From Nautilia profundicola AmH (GTDB lineage Bacteria; Campylobacterota; Campylobacteria; Campylobacterales; Nautiliaceae), in assembly GCF_000021725.1 (NCBI RefSeq), contig NC_012115.1, forward strand, positions 266,501 through 330,500: a stretch of 64,000 nucleotides of DNA, in the 5' to 3' direction. The notes beneath the pieces are model-generated. The model had not been told where the DNA came from and did no database searches. It worked only from the letters and a program-made list of their open reading frames with translations. Position 1 is the first letter of the stretch; the number at the start of each line of letters is the position of its first letter. Of this stretch, positions 17,740-26,340 are shown one piece after another. Both the position numbers and the translations under genes were made by a program.

Positions 17740-18632
17740 TGAAAAAACTTTTTTTTCTTCTACCTATTCTGTTATTAGCAGATGTAGATCCCTTTAAAGC
17801 AGGTGATTTAAATTCTCCTAATCCGTATGGACTTACTCCACAAGAAAAAGCAATACTTCAAAATAAAAAAAATATCCAAAAAAATAGCAGTTTAATTGAA
17901 CAATTAAAGAAGAATTTAGATGAGTTTAAATCAAAATTAGCTCAAAAGTTTGTGGAGTATGATCAAACTATTTCCGATTTGAGCAATAAATTATCATCAT
18001 TTAATACGATACTCAGTGAAATCGACTCTACAAAACTTTCAATTGATAAACTAAAAAAGCAGCTCCAGGATACTAATTTAACGGATATTAAAAATAGAAT
18101 TAAAACATTGGAAGATAAAGTAGCAGCTTTAGAAGAACAAAATCAAGCTATTAAAAAAACAATAGAAGAAATTACAAAAATACAAAATGAGAATTTTCAA
18201 AATTTAAGTAATTCTATACAGACAATATTAAACCAGCTTAAAAATTTAAATAAACCGGCTAAAAACATAAATCCGAAAACCGCATTCGCTCAAGCAAAAA
18301 AATATTTTTACAGTGGTAAATTGAATAAGGCCGAAGAATTGTTTGCTTATACATTACAGAAAAAATATTTACCTGCAACATCTTCATATTATTTAGGTGA
18401 AATTGCTTACAAACAAGGAAGGTATAAAGAGGCACTCGCTTTTTATAAAAAAAGTATATCTTTATATCCTAAAAAAACATCATTTACCGATAGGCTTTTA
18501 TATCATACGGGTATGTCATTTTTAAAACTGAATCAAAAACAAAATGCAAAACTTACTTTTAAAAAATTAATAAGTGATTTTCCAAATTCCAAATATGCTA
18601 AATTAGCAAAAAAAGAGTTGGAAAAATTATAA
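17739..18632 (+). CDS. cpoB: Tol-Pal system protein CpoB (YbgF)
   Basis: Periplasmic TPR protein of 297 residues that links Tol-Pal with cell-wall synthesis during constriction. A signal peptide (KKLFFLLPILLLADVD) is followed by a long coiled coil at about 40-170 (many heptads such as IKNRIKTLEDKVAALEEQ) and C-terminal TPR repeats from about 187 (AFAQAKKYFYSGKLNKAEELF, YKQGRYKEALAFYKKSISLYP). The coiled coil is longer than in E. coli. The ribosome site lies in a 12-bp palindrome that also includes the first base of the start codon. Confidence 0.9.
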   Translation: MKKLFFLLPILLLADVDPFKAGDLNSPNPYGLTPQEKAILQNKKNIQKNSSLIEQLKKNLDEFKSKLAQKFVEYDQTISDLSNKLSSFNTILSEIDSTKLSIDKLKKQLQDTNLTDIKNRIKTLEDKVAALEEQNQAIKKTIEEITKIQNENFQNLSNSIQTILNQLKNLNKPAKNINPKTAFAQAKKYFYSGKLNKAEELFAYTLQKKYLPATSSYYLGEIAYKQGRYKEALAFYKKSISLYPKKTSFTDRLLYHTGMSFLKLNQKQNAKLTFKKLISDFPNSKYAKLAKKELEKL

Positions 18633-18640
18633 GAATATGT

Positions 18641-18646
18641 TATACT
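18641..18646 (+). promoter_or_regulatory. -10 box upstream of slyD
   Basis: TATACT in the context ATGTTATACTGCG, 23 bases before the slyD start; GTAAAAT follows it as an alternative. Confidence 0.4.
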
Positions 18647-18669
18647 GCGTAAAATTTTAAAGGATTACA

Positions 18670-19155
18670 ATGGCAAAAGTATACGGAATTGAATATACAG
18701 TAAAAAACTCAAAAGGTGAAGTAGTTGATTCTAATAAAGGACAGGCTCCGTTAGAATTCATCGCTGGACAAGGACAAATTATTCCTGGACTTGAAAAAGA
18801 AGTTGAAGGTATGGAAGTTGGAGAAGAAAAAACTGTAACAGTTAAAGCAGACGAAGCATACGGTCAAAGAAATGAAGAGTGGGTTGAGACATTACCAAGA
18901 GAACAGTTTGAAGGAATTGATCTTCAAAAAGGAATGACTCTTTACGGACAGTCTCCGGACGGGCAAACAATTGCAGTAACAGTAAAAGATTTTAACGATA
19001 AAGAAGTTACAATCGATTATAACCATCCTTTAGCAGGTGAAGATTTAACTTTTGATGTTAAAGTAGTTAGTAAAAGAGACGCAACTTTAGAAGAACTTGC
19101 TGGTGGAGAGCAAGGTCAGGGTTGCGGTTGTGGTACAGGATGCGGATGCCACTAA
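18670..19155 (+). CDS. slyD: FKBP-type peptidyl-prolyl isomerase SlyD
   Basis: Cytoplasmic foldase and metallochaperone of 161 residues. The FKBP domain is split by an insert-in-flap domain (EEWVETLPREQFEGIDLQKGMTLYG), which is the SlyD layout; FIAGQGQIIPGLEKEVEGM and YGQRNEEW are the active-site region. The C-terminal tail GQGCGCGTGCGCH is rich in Cys and His and would bind nickel, as in other SlyD proteins that help mature NiFe hydrogenases. This fits a hydrogen-oxidising lifestyle, though no hydrogenase is in the window. AAAGGA precedes the start by 5 bases. Confidence 0.93.
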   Translation: MAKVYGIEYTVKNSKGEVVDSNKGQAPLEFIAGQGQIIPGLEKEVEGMEVGEEKTVTVKADEAYGQRNEEWVETLPREQFEGIDLQKGMTLYGQSPDGQTIAVTVKDFNDKEVTIDYNHPLAGEDLTFDVKVVSKRDATLEELAGGEQGQGCGCGTGCGCH

Positions 19156-19186
19156 TCCCTCTCTTTTCTTTTTATTGAACTATTTT

Positions 19187-19312
19187 AGTGTCTGTCACTT
19201 TTAGTAAGAGATCTTTTCTTGTTTTTTATTTTCTCGATTAAAAAAATCAATTGTTTTGTATTTCTTTTTTATTTATATGGTCAAGAATAAATCATAAAGC
19301 GATAGAGGCTAT
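19187..19312. mobile_element. Inverted-repeat element, copy 4, upstream of fabD
   Basis: AGTGTCTGTCACTTT (19187-19201) reproduces the end of copy 1 exactly over 13 bases. About 100 bases on, AAAGCGATAGAGGCTAT (19296-19312) matches its reverse complement at 12 of 17 positions, giving a decayed right end. The interior is pyrimidine-rich on this strand. It fills most of the 181-bp gap between slyD and fabD. Confidence 0.5.
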
Positions 19313-19316
19313 ATGA

Positions 19317-19322
19317 TATAAT
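19317..19322 (+). promoter_or_regulatory. -10 box of fabD
   Basis: TATAAT in ATGATATAATTTTAT, 21 bases before the chosen fabD start. It lies just after the decayed right end of an inverted-repeat element, so that element forms the -35 region. Confidence 0.6.
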
Positions 19323-19342
19323 TTTATAAAAAAAGGATGATA

Positions 19343-20254
19343 ATGAAAGTTGGTTTACTTTTTCCTGGTCAAGGTAGTCAATTTGTCGGAATGGGAAAAG
19401 ATTTTTATGATTCAAATGACAAAGCAAAGGAAATGTTTGAAGTTGCAAGTGATGCGATAAAGACAGATTTTAAAAAACTTATGTTTGAAGAAAACGAAGA
19501 AATAAACAAAACAGAATACACACAGCCTGCAATTTTATTATATTCAGCTATTGCATATGAACTTTTTAAAAATGCGGATTTTGATTATGCGTTTTCATTA
19601 GGACATTCTTTAGGAGAATTTAGTGCTCTTTATTCTGCAGGAGCTATAGATCTTGCAGATGCAATTAAACTTGTACATGAAAGAGGAAAACTTATGAATG
19701 CGGCTTTTCGTGATAAAGTCGGTTCAATGATGGTAGTTTTGGGTCTTGATGACGAGACTATAGAAAACATCTGTAAGGAATCCGGTCTTAAAGTATGGCC
19801 TGCAAACTACAACAGCGACGGTCAGCTTGTTCTTGCTGGACTTAGGGAAGATTTGGAAAAACTTGAACCGGTTTTAAAAGAAAAAGGAGCTAAAAGGGTA
19901 ATGCTTTTAAATATGAGTGTGGCAAGCCACTGTCCTTTGCTTGAGAGTGCAAGCGCACCGTTAAGAGATCTTTTGGATGAATATTTAAAAGATGAATTTA
20001 AATCTGTTGTGAGTAATGTAAGTGCAAAAGCATACAATACAAAAAAAGAAGCGCTTGAATTGTTGCCGGTACAGTTAACAAAACCGGTACTTTACAAACA
20101 GTCAATCAAAAACTATGAAAACGATGCGGATATTTTCGTGGAACTCGGTGGTAAGGTTTTAATGGGTATTAATAGAAAAATCACAAAGAAAAAGACTCTT
20201 CCTGTAACCGATATGGCGAGTCTTGAAAAAGTTATTAATACATTAGAAGGATAA
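19343..20254 (+). CDS. fabD: Malonyl-CoA--acyl carrier protein transacylase
   Basis: Loads malonyl groups onto acyl carrier protein for fatty acid synthesis. With the start at 19343 the protein is 303 residues: LLFPGQGSQFVGMGKDF at the N-terminus, the nucleophile motif GHSLGE with Ser89, and the second catalytic His in MSVASHCPLLESA near 197. I prefer 19343 over 19337 because AAAAGG ends right before 19337, leaving the normal 6-base gap only for the second ATG. The nitrilase-family gene follows closely. Complete and typical. Confidence 0.95.
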   Translation: MKVGLLFPGQGSQFVGMGKDFYDSNDKAKEMFEVASDAIKTDFKKLMFEENEEINKTEYTQPAILLYSAIAYELFKNADFDYAFSLGHSLGEFSALYSAGAIDLADAIKLVHERGKLMNAAFRDKVGSMMVVLGLDDETIENICKESGLKVWPANYNSDGQLVLAGLREDLEKLEPVLKEKGAKRVMLLNMSVASHCPLLESASAPLRDLLDEYLKDEFKSVVSNVSAKAYNTKKEALELLPVQLTKPVLYKQSIKNYENDADIFVELGGKVLMGINRKITKKKTLPVTDMASLEKVINTLEG

Positions 20255-20282
20255 TTTGGTAAAAAATAAACGGAGTAATAAT

Positions 20283-21023
20283 ATGAAAATCGCACTTGCA
20301 CAGATAAGGCCTAAATTAAGTCCGGAAAACATAAATAAACATATAGAGTTTATTGAAAAAACGGATGCTGATTTAGTTGTTTTCCCGGAACTTAGTATGA
20401 ATGGGTATAAAATAAAAGACGCATTACTTGAAGATGCGTTTGATATAGAGTATTTTAAGAACCTTACATTCAGTAAAGACGTTGTTTTAGGTGCGGCCAT
20501 TAAAAAAGAAGGAAAAATATATAATTCCGCTCTTTATATTGATAATGAAATAAAAATACACAACAAAGTGCATCTACCTACATACGGAGTATTTGAAGAA
20601 GGCAGGTTTTTTTTCAGCGGGGATGAATTTAGTTTATTTGATACGAAATTCGGGAAAACGTGTATGTTTGTATGTGAGGATGTTTTTAGCGGAGATGCCA
20701 TTAATTTCGTTTCTCAAAAAAAGCCAGATTTAATCATTGTAATAGCCGCTTCGCCTGCAAGAGAATTTAGTGATGGTAAACTGTTAATTGAAGATCAGTG
20801 GGAAGCGCTTTTAAAATCAATGGCTATTTTGAGCGGTGCGTATGTACTTTTTTGCAATCGTGTGGGGTTTGAAGACGGACTTGGCTTTTGGGGCGGAAGC
20901 AGAGTGATTAATCCAAAAGGACAAACGGAAATTAAGGCAAATTATTTCGAAGAAGAGTTGATAGAATGCGAGCTTAATCATAATCTGACGCTTACACAAA
21001 AATATTTTTTAAGAAAAGACTAA
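20283..21023 (+). CDS. Carbon-nitrogen hydrolase (nitrilase family)
   Basis: A 246-residue member of the nitrilase superfamily with the full Glu-Lys-Cys triad: Glu36 in LVVFPELSMNGY, Lys95 in NKVHLPTYG, and Cys131 in FVCEDVFSGD. The CED triplet resembles the glutaminase domain of NAD synthetase more than true nitrilases, so an amidase acting on a small amide is likely; the substrate cannot be told. The start at 20283 is supported by GGAG 8 bases upstream and by the family N-terminus MKIALAQIRP; the longer frame back to 20256 is a TTG codon without conserved sequence. It lies between fabD and mtnN, 9 bases before the latter. Confidence 0.85.
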   Translation: MKIALAQIRPKLSPENINKHIEFIEKTDADLVVFPELSMNGYKIKDALLEDAFDIEYFKNLTFSKDVVLGAAIKKEGKIYNSALYIDNEIKIHNKVHLPTYGVFEEGRFFFSGDEFSLFDTKFGKTCMFVCEDVFSGDAINFVSQKKPDLIIVIAASPAREFSDGKLLIEDQWEALLKSMAILSGAYVLFCNRVGFEDGLGFWGGSRVINPKGQTEIKANYFEEELIECELNHNLTLTQKYFLRKD

Positions 21024-21032
21024 AGGATATAA

Positions 21033-21722
21033 ATGACAGGAATTTTATGTGCGATGAGGGAGGAGCTTGACCCTATTTTAGAGTATATGAATATAAAAGA
21101 AAAAATAAAGCACGCAAATAATATATTTTATATAGCGGAGTTCGAGGGTGAGGATATTGTTCTGGCATATAGTAAAATAGGGAAAGTAAACGCTTCGATT
21201 ACCGCTACTATAATGATTGAAAAATTCGGTGTTGATAAGCTGTTATTCAGCGGGGTTGCCGGCGGTGTTGACGAAGATCTTAAAATAGGGGATTTGATAA
21301 TAGCCACTAAAACGTGTCAGCACGATGTTGATTTGACGGTTTTCGGGTATGAGCCGGGATACATTCCTGAGAGCAAGGTATTTTTTGAATGTGATGAAGA
21401 TTTAAACAATATAGCTCAAAATGTAGCCGGCAAACTCGGAATCAAACTAAAAGATGGCGTAATAGCCAGTGGAGATCAGTTTGTACATTCGAAAGAACGT
21501 AAAGAATGGATTAAAAAAATATTTAACGCAAGTGCCATTGAAATGGAAGGCGGAGCGGTAGGATGTGTTTGCTGGAATGAGGGTGTACCTTTCTTTATGC
21601 TAAGGGCTATAAGCGATACGGCTGAAGAAGGGGCTGGTGTGGATTTTGATGAATTTTTGGAAGAATCAAGTAAAATAAGTGCCAAATTTTTAATTGAAAT
21701 GCTAAAAGAACTGAAAAAATAA
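21033..21722 (+). CDS. mtnN: 5'-methylthioadenosine/S-adenosylhomocysteine nucleosidase
   Basis: Cleaves adenine from methylthioadenosine and S-adenosylhomocysteine; in Campylobacterota the same enzyme also hydrolyses 6-amino-6-deoxyfutalosine for menaquinone synthesis. The 229 residues show GILCAMREELDPIL at the N-terminus, SGVAGGVDEDLKIGDL, the substrate motif SAIEMEGGAVG and the catalytic Asp in RAISDTAEEGAG. AAAGGA precedes the start. No other futalosine-pathway gene lies nearby, so the second role is from family knowledge only. Confidence 0.92.
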   Translation: MTGILCAMREELDPILEYMNIKEKIKHANNIFYIAEFEGEDIVLAYSKIGKVNASITATIMIEKFGVDKLLFSGVAGGVDEDLKIGDLIIATKTCQHDVDLTVFGYEPGYIPESKVFFECDEDLNNIAQNVAGKLGIKLKDGVIASGDQFVHSKERKEWIKKIFNASAIEMEGGAVGCVCWNEGVPFFMLRAISDTAEEGAGVDFDEFLEESSKISAKFLIEMLKELKK

Positions 21723-21730
21723 AAAGGAAA

Positions 21731-22927
21731 ATGATGAGAAATAAATTAATAGTAATGGGGATAACGTTTTTAATATTAATAGCGATTACTCCTTTGATAT
21801 TCGGAAAACTGATGAATTCAAAATATAATCAGATGCTTAATGATTTAAGAGAAAAAGGGATGCAGATTAAAATAGTAGAAGATAAAAGCAGCTATTTACA
21901 GACTGATAAAATATTAGAAGTTACAATTCCGTCAAAAATATTAAATACACAAGGAATAATTGAAGAAATTAAATTAAATATCGAAACAAAATTTAAAAAC
22001 CTGCCTGTAACTAACGTGGTGTTTTTAGGAAAGCTTGATAAAGTAATTTTAAATGAACAATTTAAAAATTCTGAAAAAGAACTTAATAAGTTTTTAAAGA
22101 AATATATAGAATTTGTGGTAACTACACCTAATTTTAGGGACTATTCTTATAAATTTAAAGATATTATAATAAATAATAATCCTATCGTTGGAATTGAACA
22201 TATCACCGGAGTGTTTAAAAACGGAGAACTTTTAAAAAACAAGTTAAATATTAAAGATATATATGTTAAAGATAAAAAAGGATTTATTGAAATTAAAAAT
22301 TTCAAAAACGAATTTGAAGGAAATGAGAAAAACTCACTTTCAAAAACAAATTTTAATGTAAACGTGGACTTAAACAGATTTAAACTTCAGATTCAAAACG
22401 TATATTCAACAACAAAAACCGTTTTAACGGATGTGGCAAAAGTAAATTCAACTTTTGGATTTAAAACATTAAGTGTACCTAATGCTGTTAATGCTGATAA
22501 TTTTAAAGTTATAGCGGAAGTTAAAGGCATAGAAACAAATTTATTAAAAAAACTTGCACAGGCTAAAGAAACCGAAAAAGACAAATATTTAGAGAAAATT
22601 TTTGAAAAAGGTTTTAGTATTAATATCGATAGTTTGTTAAAAGATATAAAAGTAATGCAAAGAGATTTTGGAGGGTATAACTTAAACTTCAATATTAAAT
22701 TTTTGCCTACCAAAAACTTCAGAGAAAAATTAAATAACAATAATGTTGATTTTATTGATGCGAAGCTGCATCTTGTTACAACACCTGAGATTGCGAATAT
22801 TTTAATGAATGCATTGCCGAGAAGTGCGTTTTTATTTGCTCTTGCTAAAAAAGAAAACGGAAAAGTAATTTTAAATTTAGAGTTTAAACAGGGTAAATTA
22901 TACAGTGAAGGACAACTTGTTAAATGA
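21731..22927 (+). CDS. DUF945-like (YdgA-type) membrane-anchored protein
   Basis: A 398-residue protein with one N-terminal hydrophobic helix (LIVMGITFLILIAITPLIFG) and a large, probably periplasmic, beta-rich remainder. The layout, with an anchor followed by segments such as LNIKDIYVKDKKGFIEIKNFKNEFEG and FNIKFLPTKNF, resembles the DUF945/YdgA family, whose function is poorly known. The match is by general pattern rather than a strict motif. Two ATG codons in a row (21731, 21734) can serve as the start; AAAAAGGA lies just upstream. The stop overlaps ttcA by 4 bases, so the two are co-translated. Confidence 0.6.
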   Translation: MMRNKLIVMGITFLILIAITPLIFGKLMNSKYNQMLNDLREKGMQIKIVEDKSSYLQTDKILEVTIPSKILNTQGIIEEIKLNIETKFKNLPVTNVVFLGKLDKVILNEQFKNSEKELNKFLKKYIEFVVTTPNFRDYSYKFKDIIINNNPIVGIEHITGVFKNGELLKNKLNIKDIYVKDKKGFIEIKNFKNEFEGNEKNSLSKTNFNVNVDLNRFKLQIQNVYSTTKTVLTDVAKVNSTFGFKTLSVPNAVNADNFKVIAEVKGIETNLLKKLAQAKETEKDKYLEKIFEKGFSINIDSLLKDIKVMQRDFGGYNLNFNIKFLPTKNFREKLNNNNVDFIDAKLHLVTTPEIANILMNALPRSAFLFALAKKENGKVILNLEFKQGKLYSEGQLVK

Positions 22928-23703
22928 AAAACCCCATAAAAGATATATACTTCTCCAAAAAAGTAATCAAATTCGTCGGACGTGCAAACGGCGAGTTTGA
23001 GCTTATTAAAGAAGGTGACCGTGTAATGGTTGCTTTCAGCGGCGGAAAAGACAGTTTTGTAATGCTGCATGTGCTTAAAAGAATGCAGCTGATAGCTCCG
23101 TTTAAGTTTGATCTTTTAGCCGTTACAATCGATGCCGGTACGGGAATTGATTACACACCTCTTAAAAAACACTGTGAAGAGTTCGGAATCGAATATATTA
23201 TCTACGAAACCCCCATACTTGAAATACTTGAAGAAAAAAAACGTCCGGGAAGCAGCGCCTGCGGATTTTGCGCAAGGATGAGAAGGGGAGCGCTTTATAC
23301 CAAAGCATTGGAGCTCGGGTACAACAAAATTGCCCTCGGGCATCATTTCGACGATGCGGTGGAAACTTTCTTTATGAGTATGTTTTACAACGGAATGATG
23401 CGCTCTATGCCGCCTAAATATAAAGCGTACAACGAAATAGAAGTAATCAGGCCTCTTATTAAAGTTCGTGAAAAATGGATAAAGTATATGAGCGAGCAGA
23501 ATAACTTTCCTATAATAGACGGCGAATCAAGCTGCCTTGCATTTAACGAATCGGATCAGGCAAAAACTCCTTATGTAAGAAGTGAAATTAAAGAGTGGCT
23601 GAGAAACATGGAAGAAAAAGAACCTAAACTTTTCCAAAGGTTAGACAGCGCATTCGGGAATATTGACTGTTCTACTTTTTTTATGAAGGAGTTTTTTAAA
23701 TAA
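22924..23703 (+). CDS. ttcA: tRNA 2-thiocytidine synthetase TtcA-like protein
   Basis: ATP-dependent PP-loop enzyme that thiolates cytidine 32 of some tRNAs. The 259 residues contain the PP-loop SGGKDS at 39-44, the CGFCARMRRG motif with Cys113 and Cys116 that ligate an iron-sulfur cluster, GHHFDDAVETFFM and a further Cys in ESSCLAF. These are the TtcA features. It overlaps the DUF945-like gene by 4 bases and mnmA by one base (TAATG), pairing two tRNA-thiolation genes in one operon. Confidence 0.9.
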   Translation: MKNPIKDIYFSKKVIKFVGRANGEFELIKEGDRVMVAFSGGKDSFVMLHVLKRMQLIAPFKFDLLAVTIDAGTGIDYTPLKKHCEEFGIEYIIYETPILEILEEKKRPGSSACGFCARMRRGALYTKALELGYNKIALGHHFDDAVETFFMSMFYNGMMRSMPPKYKAYNEIEVIRPLIKVREKWIKYMSEQNNFPIIDGESSCLAFNESDQAKTPYVRSEIKEWLRNMEEKEPKLFQRLDSAFGNIDCSTFFMKEFFK

Positions 23704-24728
23704 TGGCAAAAAGAGTATTGGTAGGTGTCAGCGGCGGGGTTGACAGCGCTATGAGCGTATATCTTTTAAAAGAGCAGGGGTATGATGTAGTCGGTATATA
23801 CATGAAAATGCATGAGGGTGTAAATCATGTGGAAAATGTGGCCAAATTAAACAGACTCAGTAAAAAGCTGGGGTTTGAGTATGTTATTGAGGACGTTGAG
23901 GATGAGTTTAGAAAAGAAGTTTACGAATACTTCGTAGAAAGTTATAAACAGGGAATTACTCCGAACCCCTGCGCAATGTGCAATATCAAAATAAAATTCG
24001 GTATTTTTATGGGCTTTTTGGAAAAGTACGGGTGTGAACTTGCGGCTACAGGGCATTATGTAAGAAACGACGGAGAGTTTTTATACCAGGCTAAGGATCA
24101 GAGTAAAGATCAGAGCTATTTTCTTTTCGGAATAAAAAAAAAGGTTCTTCCTAAAATCCTTTTCCCTCTTGGGGAATATACAAAAGATGAAATCAAAAAA
24201 CTCGCTTCCGAAATAGGGCTTGACGAATTCGCAAGCCAAAAAGAATCCCAGGATATATGTTTTATAGACAATTCATATATCGATGTGCTCAAACTTCACT
24301 TCAACCCTGAAAGAAAAGGGAAAGTCGTAAATAAAAGAGGTCAGAAAATAGGCGTGCATAAAGGATATTCGTTTTATACGGTGGGGCAGAGAAAAGGCTT
24401 TAATCTTTTCAAATCACACAAACCCCAGTACGTAATAGGAATAGATGCCAAAAGCAATACGCTGATTGTAGGCGATAAGAAAGACCTTGAAAAAAAACAG
24501 GTTTTTTTAAAAGGCGTAAATCTGTTTATTGATGATAAAGTGTTTGAGTGTGAGGCAAAAATCCGTTACCGGGCTCCTAAAGTGCCTGCGGTTGTGAAGA
24601 TGGAGAGCAAAAGCAAGGCTGTTGTAAATTTCCACGAACCTGTTTCAGGCGTGGCAAAGGGACAGGCATGTGTTTTTTATGAAGGAGAGAAACTGCTTGG
24701 CGGCGGATGGATCAGGGGAGGAAGATGA
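23703..24728 (+). CDS. mnmA: tRNA-specific 2-thiouridylase MnmA
   Basis: Puts sulfur on uridine 34 of Lys, Glu and Gln tRNAs. The 341-residue protein has the PP-loop SGGVDSAMSVYLLKEQGYDVVG at 9 onward, the first active Cys in NPCAMCNIKIKFG, ATGHYVR, and the second in SQDICFIDN; the C-terminal part has YTVGQRKGF. It is slightly shorter than the 360-370 of other families. It starts on the last base of the ttcA stop. A heptamer repeat follows the gene before prs. Confidence 0.95.
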   Translation: MAKRVLVGVSGGVDSAMSVYLLKEQGYDVVGIYMKMHEGVNHVENVAKLNRLSKKLGFEYVIEDVEDEFRKEVYEYFVESYKQGITPNPCAMCNIKIKFGIFMGFLEKYGCELAATGHYVRNDGEFLYQAKDQSKDQSYFLFGIKKKVLPKILFPLGEYTKDEIKKLASEIGLDEFASQKESQDICFIDNSYIDVLKLHFNPERKGKVVNKRGQKIGVHKGYSFYTVGQRKGFNLFKSHKPQYVIGIDAKSNTLIVGDKKDLEKKQVFLKGVNLFIDDKVFECEAKIRYRAPKVPAVVKMESKSKAVVNFHEPVSGVAKGQACVFYEGEKLLGGGWIRGGR

Positions 24729-24736
24729 TATTTACA

Positions 24737-24785
24737 GTGAACAGTGAAGAATGAAAAATAAAAAGTTAATAGAGAAAAGTGAAAA
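24737..24785 (+). repeat. Seven-copy heptamer array between mnmA and prs
   Basis: Seven consecutive heptamers of the loose form GTGAAAA: GTGAACA, GTGAAGA, ATGAAAA, ATAAAAA, GTTAATA, GAGAAAA, GTGAAAA. The strict 7-base phase is kept throughout although units differ. Confidence 0.7.
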
Positions 24786-24859
24786 AATCTAAAACTTGAC
24801 AAAGTAAAATTAAAGTAATTTTGATACCATTTCATTAATAAAACAAAGGAGCGTGAAAA

Positions 24860-25786
24860 ATGAAATTCAAACTATTCAGCGGTACGGCTAACCCTAAAGT
24901 GGCGGCGGATATAGCGGAGTATCTTGACAGACCTTTAAGTAAAATTACGGTTAATAGATTCAGCGACGGTGAGATTAACGTACAAATCGGTGAGAGTATT
25001 AGAGGGATTGACTGTTTTATCATTCAGCCTACATGTGCACCTGCGAATGATAATTTAATGGAACTTTTGATTATTACGGATGCTATGAGAAGAGCGAGTG
25101 CTAAAAGCATTACTGCAATCGTTCCGTATTTCGGATACGCAAGACAGGACAGAAAAGCGGCTCCGAGAGTTCCTATTACCGCTAAACTTGTAGCTAATAT
25201 GATGGAAAAAGCGGGAATCGACAGGGTAGTGACAATTGACCTGCATGCTGGACAGATTCAGGGATTTTTCGATATTCCGGTTGACAACCTCTATGGAAGT
25301 ATTCTGTTTTTTGAATATTTCAGAGAAAAAAATCTTAAAAACCCAATAATCGCTTCTCCGGATATAGGCGGGGTTGCAAGAGCGAGATATTTCGCAAGCA
25401 AACTTGGACTTGATATGGTAATTGTTGATAAAAGAAGAGAAAAAGCAAATGTTGCGGAAGTTATGAATATTATTGGAGATGTTAAAGGAAAAGACGTAAT
25501 TTTAATTGATGACATGGTTGATACTGCAGGTACGATGGTAAAAGCCGCAAAAGCACTTAAAGCAAAAGGAGCTAATTCCGTAATGGCATATGCTACTCAT
25601 GGAGTTTTAAGCGGACCTGCACTTGACAGAATTAAAGACTCTGTTCTTGATGAACTCGTAATCAGCGATACTATTCCTTTTAAAGGGGACTGTAAAAAAA
25701 TAAAAGTGCTTTCAACTGCAAAACTTTTTGCGGAAGTTATCAGAAGAATTATGTATAACGAAAGTATCAATAAACTTTTTGATTAA
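24860..25786 (+). CDS. prs: Ribose-phosphate pyrophosphokinase
   Basis: Makes phosphoribosyl pyrophosphate from ribose 5-phosphate and ATP for nucleotide, histidine and tryptophan synthesis. The 308-residue protein shows the regulatory flexible-loop region YGYARQDRKAAPRVPITAKLVA-like (conserved FGYARQDRK), the DLHAGQIQGFF motif and the PRPP-binding loop LIDDMVDTAGTM. AAAGGAG lies 8 bases before the start. TTGACA occurs at about 24797 but no well-spaced -10 follows. The gene abuts the next one (TAATG). Confidence 0.96.
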   Translation: MKFKLFSGTANPKVAADIAEYLDRPLSKITVNRFSDGEINVQIGESIRGIDCFIIQPTCAPANDNLMELLIITDAMRRASAKSITAIVPYFGYARQDRKAAPRVPITAKLVANMMEKAGIDRVVTIDLHAGQIQGFFDIPVDNLYGSILFFEYFREKNLKNPIIASPDIGGVARARYFASKLGLDMVIVDKRREKANVAEVMNIIGDVKGKDVILIDDMVDTAGTMVKAAKALKAKGANSVMAYATHGVLSGPALDRIKDSVLDELVISDTIPFKGDCKKIKVLSTAKLFAEVIRRIMYNESINKLFD

Positions 25787-26340
25787 TGAAAACTGTAAAT
25801 TCGATTTCTGCTGCAACGCTCGAAATTAAAAAATCAAAATTTCACTCTTTCCTTGTTCCTTTTTCCCTTTTTGAAGAAAAACTCGAAGAACTTAAAAAAG
25901 TGCACCCCAAAGCAAATCATCATGTGACGGCATTTAGATATCTCAATGAATACAATCAAATTGTTGAAGGCTCGTCAGATGACGGAGAGCCCAGAGGAAG
26001 CAGCGGGAGACCTACGCTGAAAGTACTTCAGGGAAATGATCTGATAAATGTCGGTATTATAACCGTGAGATATTTCGGAGGTATTCTTTTAGGAGTCGGA
26101 GGACTTGTAAAAGCATACAGCGATGTGGCAAATTTGGCTGTAAAAAATGCAAATTTACTTGAATATAAAGATATTTTTGAGTATTCTTTTAGTGTCGATT
26201 ATGAAAAAACAAGAGAAATCGAATATATTCTCAAACAAAACGGTATTTTTGTTGAGAATAGGGAATTCGGGATTGAAGGTATCGAATATACAATTAGAGA
26301 CGATATCGAAAAAATAAATTTAATAAAAGGTGTGCTATGA
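25786..26340 (+). CDS. IMPACT/YigZ family protein
   Basis: A 184-residue YigZ-like protein. The N-terminal IMPACT domain is recognisable from IKKSKFHSFL, HHVTAFRY and the strongly conserved SSDDGEPRGSSGRPTLKVL, then VITVRYFGGILLGVGGLVKAYS-type sequence (core RYFGGILLGVGGL). A C-terminal ferredoxin-like domain follows. Eukaryotic relatives act in translation control and YigZ is used as a general stress-linked protein, but the bacterial role is unclear. It abuts prs and overlaps the RNase T2 gene by 4 bases. Confidence 0.88.
   Translation: MKTVNSISAATLEIKKSKFHSFLVPFSLFEEKLEELKKVHPKANHHVTAFRYLNEYNQIVEGSSDDGEPRGSSGRPTLKVLQGNDLINVGIITVRYFGGILLGVGGLVKAYSDVANLAVKNANLLEYKDIFEYSFSVDYEKTREIEYILKQNGIFVENREFGIEGIEYTIRDDIEKINLIKGVL

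Noticed and set aside
22393-23070. 225-codon minus-strand open frame across the DUF945-like and ttcA genes
   Set aside because: It lies antisense to two well-supported genes, shows no recognisable domain and reads as Ser/Phe-rich sequence typical of a reverse-strand shadow.
24797-24825. Full promoter TTGACA with a -10 before prs
   Set aside because: TTGACA is present but the best -10-like strings are badly spaced or poor, so no promoter is listed.
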